The position numbers and the translations under genes were made by a program. From Meiothermus sp. (lineage in GTDB: Bacteria > Deinococcota > Deinococci > Deinococcales > Thermaceae), in assembly GCF_025056915.1 (NCBI RefSeq), contig NZ_JANWVH010000006.1, positions 1-61,974 of the forward strand: a stretch of 61,974 nucleotides of DNA. The letters are read 5' to 3'. Below are positions 11,204 to 20,300 of the stretch, piece by piece. How positions within the stretch are numbered: position 1 is the first letter of the stretch; each line of letters opens with the position of its first letter. The notes under the pieces were generated by a model. It saw nothing but the letters and a program-made list of their open reading frames with translations. It was not told the origin of the DNA and did no database searches.

Positions 11204-11764
11204 TCAGGCCAGCCCAAGCCGCTTTGCGTCCTGCTTCAGGGCCTCGAGCACGAAGGCCAGGTGCTCGTCGAGGTCCACCCCCAGCTCCTCGGCCCCCCGC
11301 ACGATGCCCTCGCGGTTCACCCTGGCCGCAAAAGCCCGGTCTTTGAACTTCTTTTTCAGGCTGCTTAGCTCCAGGCTCAGAATGCTCCGGTCGGGCCGCA
11401 CGTAGACTGCGGCTGTAATCAGGCCCACCAGCTCGTCTACTGCAAACAGGGCCTTGGCCATGCGGGTGGTGCGGGGGTGCTCGGGCACGTCGGCGTGGCC
11501 CAGGATGGCCTCGAGCACCTCCTCGGGGTAGCCCATCTCGCGGAGCATCTCCACGCCCTTGAAGGGGTGGGTTTCGGGGGCCTTTTCGTAGTCGAAGTCG
11601 TGCAAAATGGCGGTTATGGCCCATTTTTCCTCGGGCTCGCCAAACTTTCGAGCATAGGCTCGCATGGCAGTCTCCACCGCCATCATGTGCTTTTGCAGGC
11701 TTTCGGAGGGTGTCCAGCGCTTCATCAGGGCCAGTGCGTCTTCATAGACCATGTAGATTGCCAT
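11204..11764 (-). CDS. HD-domain phosphohydrolase family protein
   Basis: The 186-residue protein carries HD-superfamily metal-binding residues in order: His in LQKHMMAVE, the HD pair in AILHDFDY, His in LGHAD, and Asp in FAVDELVG. This arrangement is seen in small metal-dependent phosphohydrolases, but the substrate cannot be told. The ATG at 11764 is six bases after a TAGAAT box, another leaderless-type start; an internal ATG four codons later is possible. It is followed after 36 bp by the DUF2207 gene, which has its own -10. Confidence 0.82.
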   Translation of the reverse strand: MAIYMVYEDALALMKRWTPSESLQKHMMAVETAMRAYARKFGEPEEKWAITAILHDFDYEKAPETHPFKGVEMLREMGYPEEVLEAILGHADVPEHPRTTRMAKALFAVDELVGLITAAVYVRPDRSILSLELSSLKKKFKDRAFAARVNREGIVRGAEELGVDLDEHLAFVLEALKQDAKRLGLA

Positions 11765-12205
11765 GGGCTCATTCTAAAAGGGGCCGGGGATGCAGGCGGG
11801 CTTGGGCCCCAAACTGCTGCCCCCCATACCCATCGCCGCTCCATTTGTCCTCGAGGCCAACCTTGCAGGGGTCTGGCTTCCAGCTCCCCTCATCGCGCAG
11901 GTCAAACCCGAGTGCTGGCCCTGCCCCTCATTGGCTTCGTCATGCGCCATGCCTCCACAAAATGGCCTTTTATGGTTGTTGCACAGGAGCGGGCCTGTGC
12001 CTGGTCAAGCCCAGCGGGGAATGGGCAGTACCCGCTTTCGGCGTACCCCAATCCTTTCAGCCCGGAAGTAGGGCGTGGGTTCCCCGGCGCCTGCTCCCGA
12101 CCTCAGGTATGCAATGGGTCCGAGCAAGGGTCATGCAGGGCGCTCCGCTGGGGCAGCCGGTGGCCGACCTTTTGGCTTTGGAGGCAAAAAAGTTAGGATA
12201 GGGGC
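11765..12205. other. 441-bp gap between divergent HD gene and ispF
   Basis: I find no convincing gene; the overlapping plus-strand open frames have unlikely composition and no start signals. At the left edge is the TAGAAT -10 of the HD gene (minus strand, 11771-11776). At the right edge is an ispF promoter with TTGGCT, about 16 bases, and TAGGAT (12194-12199). The middle shows no repeat or terminator I can support. Confidence 0.4.
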
Positions 12206-12718
12206 GTGGCAGATAGACCCACCCTTCCATCACCCCTGATCGGCTATGGCGAAGATTCGCACCGCCTCGCAGAAGGGCGCGAGCTCTGGCTGGGAGGGGT
12301 GCGCATCGAGAGCGAGCGCGGGGCGGTAGCGCACTCCGATGGCGACGTGATTTTACACGCCCTTTCAGACGCTCTGCTGTCGGCCTTTGCGCTGGGGGAT
12401 ATCGGCAGCTACTTTCCCGATAACGACCCCAAGTGGCGGGGCCTGGAAAGCCGGGTGATACTGGAGGTGGTGCTGCAAAAGGTCCGCGAGAGCGGCTACC
12501 GGCTTTTGCAGCTGGTGGCGGTGGTGACGCTGGACCGCCCCAGGCTGGGGCCGCACCGCGTGGAAATCCAGCAAAACCTGGCAGCCCTGACCGGACTGCC
12601 CGAGCGGAGGGTGGGCCTGACCTTCAAGACCTCCGAGGGGCTGGCTCCCGACCATGTCCAGTGCCGGGCGACGGTGGTGCTCGAGCCCCTCCCGGAAAAG
12701 CAGGGCGAAAAAGGCTGA
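12206..12718 (+). CDS. ispF: 2-C-methyl-D-erythritol 2,4-cyclodiphosphate synthase
   Basis: IspF cyclises CDP-ME 2-phosphate to MEcPP in the MEP isoprenoid pathway. The 170-residue product shows the metal site GYGEDSHRL, the block [29 protein letters not shown], and the nucleotide-binding FKTSEGL near the C-terminus. GYGEDSHRL in place of the common GYGFDxHRF also occurs in Thermus. The GTG start is six bases after TAGGAT, which I read as a leaderless mRNA. The TRIC-like gene follows after 48 bp. Confidence 0.95.
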   Translation: MADRPTLPSPLIGYGEDSHRLAEGRELWLGGVRIESERGAVAHSDGDVILHALSDALLSAFALGDIGSYFPDNDPKWRGLESRVILEVVLQKVRESGYRLLQLVAVVTLDRPRLGPHRVEIQQNLAALTGLPERRVGLTFKTSEGLAPDHVQCRATVVLEPLPEKQGEKG

Positions 12719-12766
12719 GTCCCGCATCCGACAAGCCGGGCGAAGGTTCAAAACGGGTGACTTCCG

Positions 12767-13390
12767 ATGCAGCACTGGCAATTGCTCGACCTGCTGGCCT
12801 GGATGGGCCTGCTGGCCTTTGGGGTCTCGGGGGCCCTGGTGGCCGTGCAAAAGCGCTTCGACCTGGTGGGCATCATTGTGCTGACCGGGGTGACCGCAAT
12901 TGGGGGAGGGGCCATCCGGGACGTGCTGGTTGGCTCTTTACCGGCTGGGTCGCTGCGCAACGAGGCGGTGCTGTGGCTGGTTTTTCTGGTGGCGCTGGGG
13001 GTCTGGCGCTTTTACCGCCGCCTGGGCCGTTTGGAGCGCCCCATCTATTACTTCGACACCCTGGGCCTGGGGCTTTTTGCCGCGCTGGGCGCCGAGCGGG
13101 CCCTGGCCTTTGGACTGGGCTTCTGGGGGTGTGTGTTTGTGGGCACAGTTTCGGGCGTGGGGGGCGGGGTGCTGCGCGACGTGCTGGCGGGCGAGATTCC
13201 CGGAATCTTTTACCGCAACCGCGACCTCTATGCCTCGGCGGCGAGTGGCGGTGCGGCGGTGGTGTTTCTGATTTACACCTTTCTGCCGGCCTACTCGGCG
13301 CTGGCTGTGGTGCTGGGCGCGCTGGTGACCATCGGCCTGCGACTCTCGAGCCGCTGGTTGGGCCTGCGCCTGCCTGCGCCCCGAGATTAG
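12767..13390 (+). CDS. TRIC-type cation channel family membrane protein (UPF0126/YicG)
   Basis: The 207-residue protein has about seven hydrophobic helices and two internally repeated motifs, GGGAIRDVLVG (about residues 46-56) and GGGVLRDVLAGEIP (about 133-146). These define the UPF0126 family, bacterial homologues of trimeric intracellular cation channels. It should act as a homotrimeric potassium or monovalent cation channel in the inner membrane. GGGTGA six bases before the ATG can serve as ribosome binding site. It is probably co-transcribed with ispF. Confidence 0.88.
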   Translation: MQHWQLLDLLAWMGLLAFGVSGALVAVQKRFDLVGIIVLTGVTAIGGGAIRDVLVGSLPAGSLRNEAVLWLVFLVALGVWRFYRRLGRLERPIYYFDTLGLGLFAALGAERALAFGLGFWGCVFVGTVSGVGGGVLRDVLAGEIPGIFYRNRDLYASAASGGAAVVFLIYTFLPAYSALAVVLGALVTIGLRLSSRWLGLRLPAPRD

Positions 13391-13450
13391 GTTGTGGGCA
13401 GCGGGTTGGAACTTAACGGCCTGGTGGGCCACAGGTGGTAGATTGGGCAG

Positions 13451-15772
13451 GTGCGTGGCTTTTGGTGTAACGTCCTGTGGCTATTTTCCCTGGCCTGGGC
13501 CCAGTCCGGCCCGATTGCGGTGCCCCGGGGAGCCGACCTGGCCCGGGCCATTGCCGAGGCGCCGGCGGGGGCGGTGCTGCGCCTCGAGGCAGGTGAGTAT
13601 CGTCTGGCGCGGGGCCTGGAGATTGGCAAGCCCCTGGTGCTCCAGGGCGAGGGGCGCGACAGAACCCGGATTCGCTCCGATGCAGCCAGCTTTGTCCTTT
13701 CGGTCAACGTGCGGGGCCGCTTCAGTGCGGTGGGCTTGAGCTTTGAACACTTTGGTTCGCGCGTGGCCAATGTGGTGGTGGTGGGCGGAGGCGAGGCCGT
13801 CTTCGAGAAGTGCCGCTTCCAGGGGGGGCGGCTGGAGCTCGAGTCGGGCCAGGGGGGCGACGGAATCTGGGTGCGCGGAAGCGCCCGGGTCACCTTGCGA
13901 AGCAGCGAGTTTTTGAACAACGAGCTGCACGGGGTGGATGTGAGCGAAGAGGCCCAGGTGGTGTTGCAGGGGAGTGTGGTGCGCGGGAACCGCGACGCCG
14001 GGGTAGCGTTTTACGACGAGGCCAGGGGCGAGGTGCGGGGCAACACCATCGAGCGCAACAACGCCCACGGCATCTACGTGACCGGGCAGGCCCGGCCCCT
14101 GATCGAGGGCAATACCCTGCGCTTCAACCGCCTGTGGGGTGTGTATGTAGAGGCCACGGCCAACCCAACCCTCAGGCAAAACACCTTTTCCGGCAACCGA
14201 CGCGGGGCCTCGCAGTTTTTGGGCCAGCCCTTTACCCCAACGCCCAAACCGGGCGCCGACCTCGCCTCTATTTTGGCCCGGGCCCCCGAGGGAAGTACGG
14301 TGACGCTAGCTGCCGGGGAGTATGTGCTGCCCAGGGGCCTCGAGGTTGCCAACACCCTCAACCTGGTGGGGCAGGGACGCGAGCAGACCCGCCTGGTCTC
14401 TTCGGGCGGCGGGTTCGTGTTGCGTTACACGGGCCGGGGCAGGCTGAGCGTGCAAAACCTTTCCATCGTGTACCGGGGGCAGGCTGCTGCCGATGTGGTG
14501 CAGGTGCGGCGGGGGGAGCTCGAGCTGGTCAATGCAAGTGTTCGGGGGGGTCGCACCAGCCGCCAGGAGGCCGGGCTGGGGGTGGGCATCTTTGTTTCCG
14601 GCAACGCTCGGCTCACCCTGCGGGGCGCCCTGGTGAGCCAGAACCAGTTGCGCGGCATCGAGGCCGCCGGGGAGGCCCGGCTGTCGCTCGAGGGTGGGCT
14701 TATCGAGGCCAACGAAAGCGCGGGGCTATTGCTCTACGGACAAAGCCAGGGGACGCTGCACGAGGTTATCCTCCGGGCCAACCGGGGCAACGGCCTGGAA
14801 GCCGATGAGAACGCCCAGATTGTCGCCGAGAACCTTACCGCTCGGGAAAACCAGGGGCAGGGCCTCTGGCTTTCCGGACAGGCCCGTCTGGAGCTATCCA
14901 ATAGCCTGCTCGAGGCCAACGCCGAGGCCGGTCTGCTGGCGCTGGGTCAGGCAACTGCCGACCTAAAAAACAACCTGATTCGCGCCAACCGAGGGGCCGG
15001 GCTGGTTTTTCGAGGCAAAACCAGCGGAACCCTCACGGGCAACACCGTGGAAGGACAGGGCCTCCAGGGCCTGGTGTTGATGGGGGAGAGCAATCTGCTG
15101 CTGGAAGACAATACCATTCGGGAGAATGGACGGGGTGGTCTGTGGTACCTCGAGCGTGCAGGGGGTGAGGCCCGCAAGAACCTGCTGGAAAAGAACCGCC
15201 CCTCCGGCGTTGTGGTCAGCCAGGAGGCCCGGCCAGTCCTGGGGGAAAACCGCCTTCTGGATCATCCCGAGCACGGGCTCGTCTACACCGACGAGGCCGC
15301 CGGGAGCGCTTGGGGCAACACCATCGAGCAGAGCGGCACGTACGGCATTGCCCTGCTCGGACGCAGCAAGCCCACCCTGGAGAAAAACACCGTGCGAAAC
15401 AGCGGGATGGCGGGCCTGGCCTATCTGGAGCAGTCGTCGGGCAGCGCTCGGGCCAATACCCTCGAGGCCAACCAGACCCATGGAATCCTGGTGGATCAGC
15501 GAGCGACGCCCCTGCTCGAGGCCAACCAGGTTTTGCGGAATATCCTCTGCGGCATTGTGGTTCGTAGCCTGAGCGAAGCGGTGGTGCAGGGCAATACCCT
15601 GGCCGAGAATGGCCTGCACGGCCTCGAGGTGCAGGATCGGGCCAGGGTTCGGGTGGAGGCCAACCAGATTACCGCCAACAAAGGCGCGGCCATCCGGATT
15701 GCGCGGTATGCCGAAGTTGCGGTCGGCTCCAACGACCTTTCCGGCAACGCGGCAGAGGTTCAACGCGAATAG
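13451..15772 (+). CDS. Exported right-handed parallel beta-helix protein (NosD/PbH1-type repeats)
   Basis: The 773-residue protein starts with a signal peptide (FWCNVLWLFSLAWAQ). It then consists of about 22-residue coils of the PbH1 type, with recurring units such as GVYVEATANPTLRQNTF, GNTIERN, GLVLMGESNLLLEDNTIREN and GNTLAENGLHGLEV. A larger module is duplicated: residues about 20-100 (GADLARAI, AGEYRLARGLEI, GEGRDRTRI) recur at about 268-350 (GADLASIL, AGEYVLPRGLEV, GQGREQTRL). No catalytic residues of a sugar lyase are apparent, so a surface or carbohydrate-binding role is as likely as an enzyme. The GTG start is six bases after TAGATT (13439-13444). Confidence 0.85.
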   Translation: MRGFWCNVLWLFSLAWAQSGPIAVPRGADLARAIAEAPAGAVLRLEAGEYRLARGLEIGKPLVLQGEGRDRTRIRSDAASFVLSVNVRGRFSAVGLSFEHFGSRVANVVVVGGGEAVFEKCRFQGGRLELESGQGGDGIWVRGSARVTLRSSEFLNNELHGVDVSEEAQVVLQGSVVRGNRDAGVAFYDEARGEVRGNTIERNNAHGIYVTGQARPLIEGNTLRFNRLWGVYVEATANPTLRQNTFSGNRRGASQFLGQPFTPTPKPGADLASILARAPEGSTVTLAAGEYVLPRGLEVANTLNLVGQGREQTRLVSSGGGFVLRYTGRGRLSVQNLSIVYRGQAAADVVQVRRGELELVNASVRGGRTSRQEAGLGVGIFVSGNARLTLRGALVSQNQLRGIEAAGEARLSLEGGLIEANESAGLLLYGQSQGTLHEVILRANRGNGLEADENAQIVAENLTARENQGQGLWLSGQARLELSNSLLEANAEAGLLALGQATADLKNNLIRANRGAGLVFRGKTSGTLTGNTVEGQGLQGLVLMGESNLLLEDNTIRENGRGGLWYLERAGGEARKNLLEKNRPSGVVVSQEARPVLGENRLLDHPEHGLVYTDEAAGSAWGNTIEQSGTYGIALLGRSKPTLEKNTVRNSGMAGLAYLEQSSGSARANTLEANQTHGILVDQRATPLLEANQVLRNILCGIVVRSLSEAVVQGNTLAENGLHGLEVQDRARVRVEANQITANKGAAIRIARYAEVAVGSNDLSGNAAEVQRE

Positions 15773-15847
15773 AGGCCTGTGGTGGCGGGCTGTTCCCTTG
15801 CCCTCCTGCCCTGGCTTTTATCGGCCTTCCCCCACCCTTTCCCTTTT

Positions 15848-15877
15848 GAGCGGAACGGGGCGTTACCCGCCCCGCTC
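15848..15877 (+). terminator. Hairpin after the beta-helix gene
   Basis: A perfect 7-bp stem CGGGGCG-TTACC-CGCCCCG (15856-15874) lies about 85 bp after the stop codon, with an alternative outer pairing GAGCGG/CCGCTC. There is no following T-run, so it may be an mRNA 3'-end stabiliser or a weak terminator. Confidence 0.45.
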
Positions 15878-16228
15878 TGGAACCGAGTCGCGTCCGATTT
15901 AACCCGATCACACAAAAGGTTTGCCGGGGGCTGCCATCTCAGTTGGGCCGCCTGCCAGGCTCGGCCTCGATAACGGCACAAGGCCGAACCCCATCCCCGG
16001 CTATCAAGCCGTCGTCAAAGAGGCGACAGCGGTGGGGCATTTGTGGTCGGAGAGACACCTTGCACCCGATTGAAGCGGTGGGTCGAAGCAGGGGTTAGGG
16101 CTCGGGGGTAGGCGTTGGGAACCCACACTTGCTCCTTGTGCGGGTATGGTTGTGCGGGCTTTTGTGTGACACAGTACTGTCATATCCGCCCGCACCGCGA
16201 CTCGGCGATAACCCGAGGGAGCCTTATC
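15878..16228. other. Upstream region of the 16229 gene with perfect palindrome ACAGTACTGT
   Basis: No gene is visible. A perfect 10-bp palindrome ACAGTACTGT (16171-16180), flanked by TGAC and CATA, lies about 50 bases before the next start codon. A -35-like TTGTGC (16150) stands 19 bases before TACTGT, so the palindrome would overlap that -10. It is a candidate operator for an unknown repressor. Confidence 0.35.
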
Positions 16229-16708
16229 ATGAGCATCATGGAAGCGGCGATCCGCCCAAATCGTGTGACGCTTGAGGAGAGTCCGGAGTATTTTTGGGAG
16301 CGCTTTTCAGCCTATGCCCAGACCTGGCCGGTGAGCCCCGAACCGCTCGGGAGCCCGCTGCTCGAGGTGCTCACCCCGCTAGGCCCTCTATTTGCTTTTG
16401 ACCGCACCCTGGTTCCTTTTTCAGGCAGCGAGACGCCCCTTATTGTGCATGGGCAGGTCGAGCACTGGGAGGCCACCCAAACCACCCCTGCCTTGCAGCA
16501 TCTGGGTGGGGGGCGCTATCAGATGACGGGACGGGTGGAGGCCGTTTTGAACAAGGCTTTTTTTGTATTGCAGGTTCAGGGGCCCGGCAACGAAACCCCC
16601 TTGCAGGCGGTTCTGGCGGCTCCAAACCCCCCCGACCTTGGTAGCTGGGTTTCGGTACAACTGCGCGCCCCCCTGATGGTGTTTCGCCCCGATTCCTATT
16701 CGCGCTGA
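16229..16708 (+). CDS. Hypothetical protein (159 aa)
   Basis: I do not recognise the family. The product has no signal peptide or membrane helix. It opens with MSIMEAAIRPNRVTLEESPE and has a beta-rich C-terminal half containing alternating hydrophobics (ALQHLGGGRYQMTGRVEAVL, KAFFVLQVQG) reminiscent of a small beta-barrel. The ATG at 16229 was chosen because GAGGGAG stands about eight bases upstream. A longer frame reaching 16115 includes cysteine-rich sequence of unlikely composition. It stands alone and a dispersed palindromic element follows it. Confidence 0.6.
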   Translation: MSIMEAAIRPNRVTLEESPEYFWERFSAYAQTWPVSPEPLGSPLLEVLTPLGPLFAFDRTLVPFSGSETPLIVHGQVEHWEATQTTPALQHLGGGRYQMTGRVEAVLNKAFFVLQVQGPGNETPLQAVLAAPNPPDLGSWVSVQLRAPLMVFRPDSYSR

Positions 16709-16836
16709 TGCGGGGGCAAACAAGCCCTCCTGCTTCGCATGCGCGGAGCAGGGGCCTGACGTGACCCACGCTGAAGAAGGCGGCTGTTGCAGCGGCACGG
16801 CTCGGGCGGTGCGCGAAATTTGGCTGGAGTCCAGAA

Positions 16837-16969
16837 CGCCCTTTCCACACTATGAGCCATTCGACCACCAGAAAGCTCTGTCCTGAACAAAACAGGGGCC
16901 ACCTGAACATTCGAACACATGCGTCTCGGGCACTCTCGTGTTCGTGGGCAGCCACGTCTGTGAAGGGCG
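16837..16969 (+). repeat. Dispersed palindromic element, copy 3
   Basis: This 133-bp element has perfect 7-bp terminal inverted repeats CGCCCTT (16837) and AAGGGCG (16963-16969). Inside it shares TATGAGCCATTCGA, CTGAACA, GGGGCCACCTG, ACATGCGTCTCGG, TTCGTGGGC and GCCACGTCTGTGAAG with the copy at 55925. Compared with that copy its outer stem has G:C instead of A:T at one pair, a compensated change. Confidence 0.7.
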
Positions 16970-17364
16970 TGATGAGAGCCCTCGAGGTATTCCCTCGGAT
17001 GACCTGGGCCATACCGGGTGGGGTCTTGCTGTGGGGATAGAGCGCTGCTCTGCAACCGTGATGGGGGCCAGGGCGTTTGGCTCCGGTGATTTCTAAAATG
17101 CCGCTCCCCATTTTGGAAGGGGGTGGCGATACCCCAAGCCGGGTGAAGGGCGTTCGGGCCGGAGTTAGTTGCAACGGCAAATTGCCGGTTCAGGGCCAGC
17201 GTTCGATGACAGGCGTTTTGAGATGGCGAAATCCGGTCGAACCCCTCTATACTTGAGCGTGTTGGGCAATACATGCTCCGTTTGAACGAAGAAGTTCACC
17301 GGGCGGCGTATACTGTATATCTCTGGTTGCATCGAGAAACATTTGTTTGTAGTGGTTCTACCCT
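16970..17364. other. Upstream region of the cyclase-ATPase gene
   Basis: No gene is evident in these 395 bases. The stretch nearest the gene is AT-rich for this genome and contains TATACT at 17309-17314 (the best -10 candidate, about 50 bases before the ATG) and another CTATACTTGAG near 17248. No well-spaced -35 and no Shine-Dalgarno sequence is obvious before the ATG at 17365. Confidence 0.35.
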
Positions 17365-20300
17365 ATGATTTGTCCGCGTTGTGGCCACACCAATGTTGCC
17401 GGTGAAGAGAGCTGTGCCCGCTGTGGCAATACCCTGTTGCCCGGAGGGACGTTTGTGCAGGAGCGGCGCTGGGTGAGTGCGGTGTTTTTTGACCTCTCGC
17501 GCTTTACCGAGTACGCCCTGGCTCACCCCCTCGAGGACACCTGGCAAGCCGCCAATACCGCCCTGCAAACGGCGGCCAACCACGTGCGGCTATATGGGGG
17601 GCACATTGATAAGTTTTTTGGCGATGGCTTTCTGGCCGTGTTTGGGGTGCCGCGCAGCCAGGAATCCGATGCGCGGGCAGCGCTGGAGGCCGCGCAGGCC
17701 ATGGTGGCCTCCAGTACCCTGCCGGGGCGGGCCGGGGTGGCTAGTGGACTGGTGCTGCGAACGCCCCTGGGCGGGGGACTGGCGGGCGATCAGACCGTGC
17801 TGGGCCCCGCGGTCAATCTCTCACAGCGCCTGTCGCAAGCCGCCCCGCCCGGCGAGGTCTGGTGCGATGCCACCACCATGCGGCTAGTGCCCGGGGCGTT
17901 GACCGAAGCCCTTCCCCCCCAGCCCCTCAAGGGGTATGCCGAGCCGCTGGTTCCCTTTCGCTACCTGGGTTTGCGCTCCGACCCGCCCGATGTGCTGGGC
18001 CGCGAACGGGAGGTGCAAACCCTGCGGCAGGCCTTGCAAGCAGTCCGGGAAGGGGTGGGGCGGCGGGTGGTGCTCTTTGGCCCCATGGGGGTGGGCAAGT
18101 CGCACCTGGCCCAGCACTTCGTCGAGACCCTACCCGAAGGGGTGCGGGGGGTGGTGGCGCCGCGCCTGACCGCCGGGGTGGCCTTGCGGTATGCCCTGCG
18201 TCAGGGATTGCAAAAGCTGCTGGTTGACGGACTTGCGCGGCTCAGGCAGCTCGAGCTTCCCGAGCACCTGCGAACCATTCTGGACTTCAGCATCGGGATT
18301 GAAGAGCACCCCGGTCTGCCCAGCGATGAGCTGGACAGCCTGCTGGTGCAGACCTGGTGGACCCTGCTGGCGCGGATAGCCCAGGATGGCCCGATTGTGG
18401 TGGTGCTCGATGATTTGCACAACGCCGACCCGACGGTGCTCGAGTTCACCCGGCGGCCTGCGCCCCCAGGGGTCATGCTGCTTTTGGTGGCCCGGCAAAA
18501 CCGCTGGGAGGCGGCTGAAGACCTGATCCCCCTGCCGTTGGAGCCGCTTTCCCTCGAGGACACCCAGCGCCTGATTTTGCGGGCCCGCCCCGATTTGGGG
18601 CCCGCAACCAGCCTGCACCTGGCGGAGGCCAGCGGCGGTTATCCGCTGGCCGTGCAGGCCCTGAGCCTGACCGGCAGCGGGGAGCCCGAGCCCATTCCGC
18701 TTTACCAGCCCCGGCTGGACAGCCTGCCCCGGCTGGCCCGGGTGGCCTTGCAAGCAGCGGCGGTGCTGGGCTCAACGGCCCCGCCCGAGCTGGTGCGGCA
18801 CCTGGTGGGCGAGGAGGCCGACCTGACCCGACTGGTGGGGGAGGGTTTCCTGGAGGCCGACGAACAAGGGCAACTGCGCTTTGCCATCCCCTGGTTGCGG
18901 GAAGCCACCCTGGGTCAGGTAGGGGGGCAGCAGGTGCAGAACTGGCACCAGCAGGCGGCCCGCTGGTACCAGCGCCAGGGTCGTCTGGCCGAGGCCGCCA
19001 CCCACCTCGAGGCCGCCGGCGACACCGTCACCGCCTACCGGATGTGGCGGGTGGTGGCGCAACAGGCCTGGAACGAGGAACGCTACTCGGGGGCCATGCT
19101 GGGCTACCTGGAGGCCCTGCGCCTGGCCGAGGGCAACGTGCGCTGGCAGGCTGCGCTCGAGGCAGCCGAGGCCCACCTGGCCCTGGGTCGCTACAACGAG
19201 GCCCTCGACCTGGCCGGTCTTCCCCTGCAAACCCCCGAATTGCCGGTTAACCTGCGCCAGCGGGCCTGGGCCATCCGCCTCGAGGCCAGCCTGGCCCTGG
19301 GGCAGGCCGACCTGATGGAATACCCCATGCCCAACGAAATCGTGGAGCCGCGGCTGGCCCTTGCGCTGGCCCGTACCCTTCCGATTGACGCAGCTCAGAC
19401 GATGCTGGAAGGGCTACCGGCCCACCTCGAGGGTTCTGCCAAGCTGGTGTGGGCGCGGGCCTGGTTGCGCTCCGGGCAGGTTGAGCGGGCTCAGGCCGAA
19501 AGCGAGGCCTACCTCAATGATTTCGGCCACAGCCCTGCCGAGTGCTTTGAAGCCAGACAGATTCTGTCCGAGGCGCTCTGGCGGCAGTTCCGGCTGGCCG
19601 AAGCCCTCAAGGCCCTGGGCCAGCCTCCCGGAGACGTGTTGCCCCCCTGGTTCTGCAGCCTCTACAACAGCAGCCTGGCTGCACTGCGGATGGACATGGG
19701 CCAGTTCGAGGTCGCAGCCGCATTGCTCGAGGAAAGCCTGCTTCTGCTCGAGGGTGCGCCCCCTGGGGTGGTCGAGCAGGTGAGCCGGGTTCGGCTGCGC
19801 TTTCTGATCGAGTCGGGCCAGCTCGAAGATGCGCTCTACTTCGGCGAGTCTGCGGTAGCTCGAGTGCCCTCACCCGGTCTGTTGGCCCACCTGGCCCTGG
19901 CCTACGCCCTGGCCCCCGGACGGCAGAACTGGCTCATGCTGCAACGCCTGGTTCGGGGCCTGGAGGGAATCAAAGACCCCGAAGTGGGGGCCCTCTGTGA
20001 GTTGGCGCTGGGGCTTCGCAAGTGGTACCAGCGGCAGGAGGGGGTGGCCCACTTGCGCAGAGCGGTGCTCCTGGCGCGGCAGAGCCACAGCCCAAGCGTC
20101 TATTTCTTTGCGCTTTTGGCCCTGGGCCTGGCCCAGCAGGCCCAATACCCCAAAAAGGCCCTGGCCCTTTCGCACCATGTGCTGAGTCAGGCAGCGGGCC
20201 GGGGTTTTGAAGTGCAGCACGGCTTCGCCCGCCTGCTTCGGGCCCAGTTGCTGCTGGCCGAGGGAAGGGAACCCTCGAGCCTTTTGGATTTCGAGGCTCG

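Noticed and set aside
11477-12201. Plus-strand frames in the HD-ispF gap as a gene
   Set aside because: Pro/Arg/Ser-rich with no conserved-looking block; partly antisense to the HD gene, and the ispF promoter overlaps their end.
17225-17260. Possible tRNA T-arm (GGGTTCGACC on the minus strand)
   Set aside because: The flanking bases do not form a T-stem, acceptor stem or anticodon arm. I found no tRNA elsewhere in the window.
16421-17274. Minus-strand frames of about 190-250 codons in the gap before the cyclase gene
   Set aside because: Composition is unlikely, they cross a palindromic element and overlap the 16229 gene antisense.
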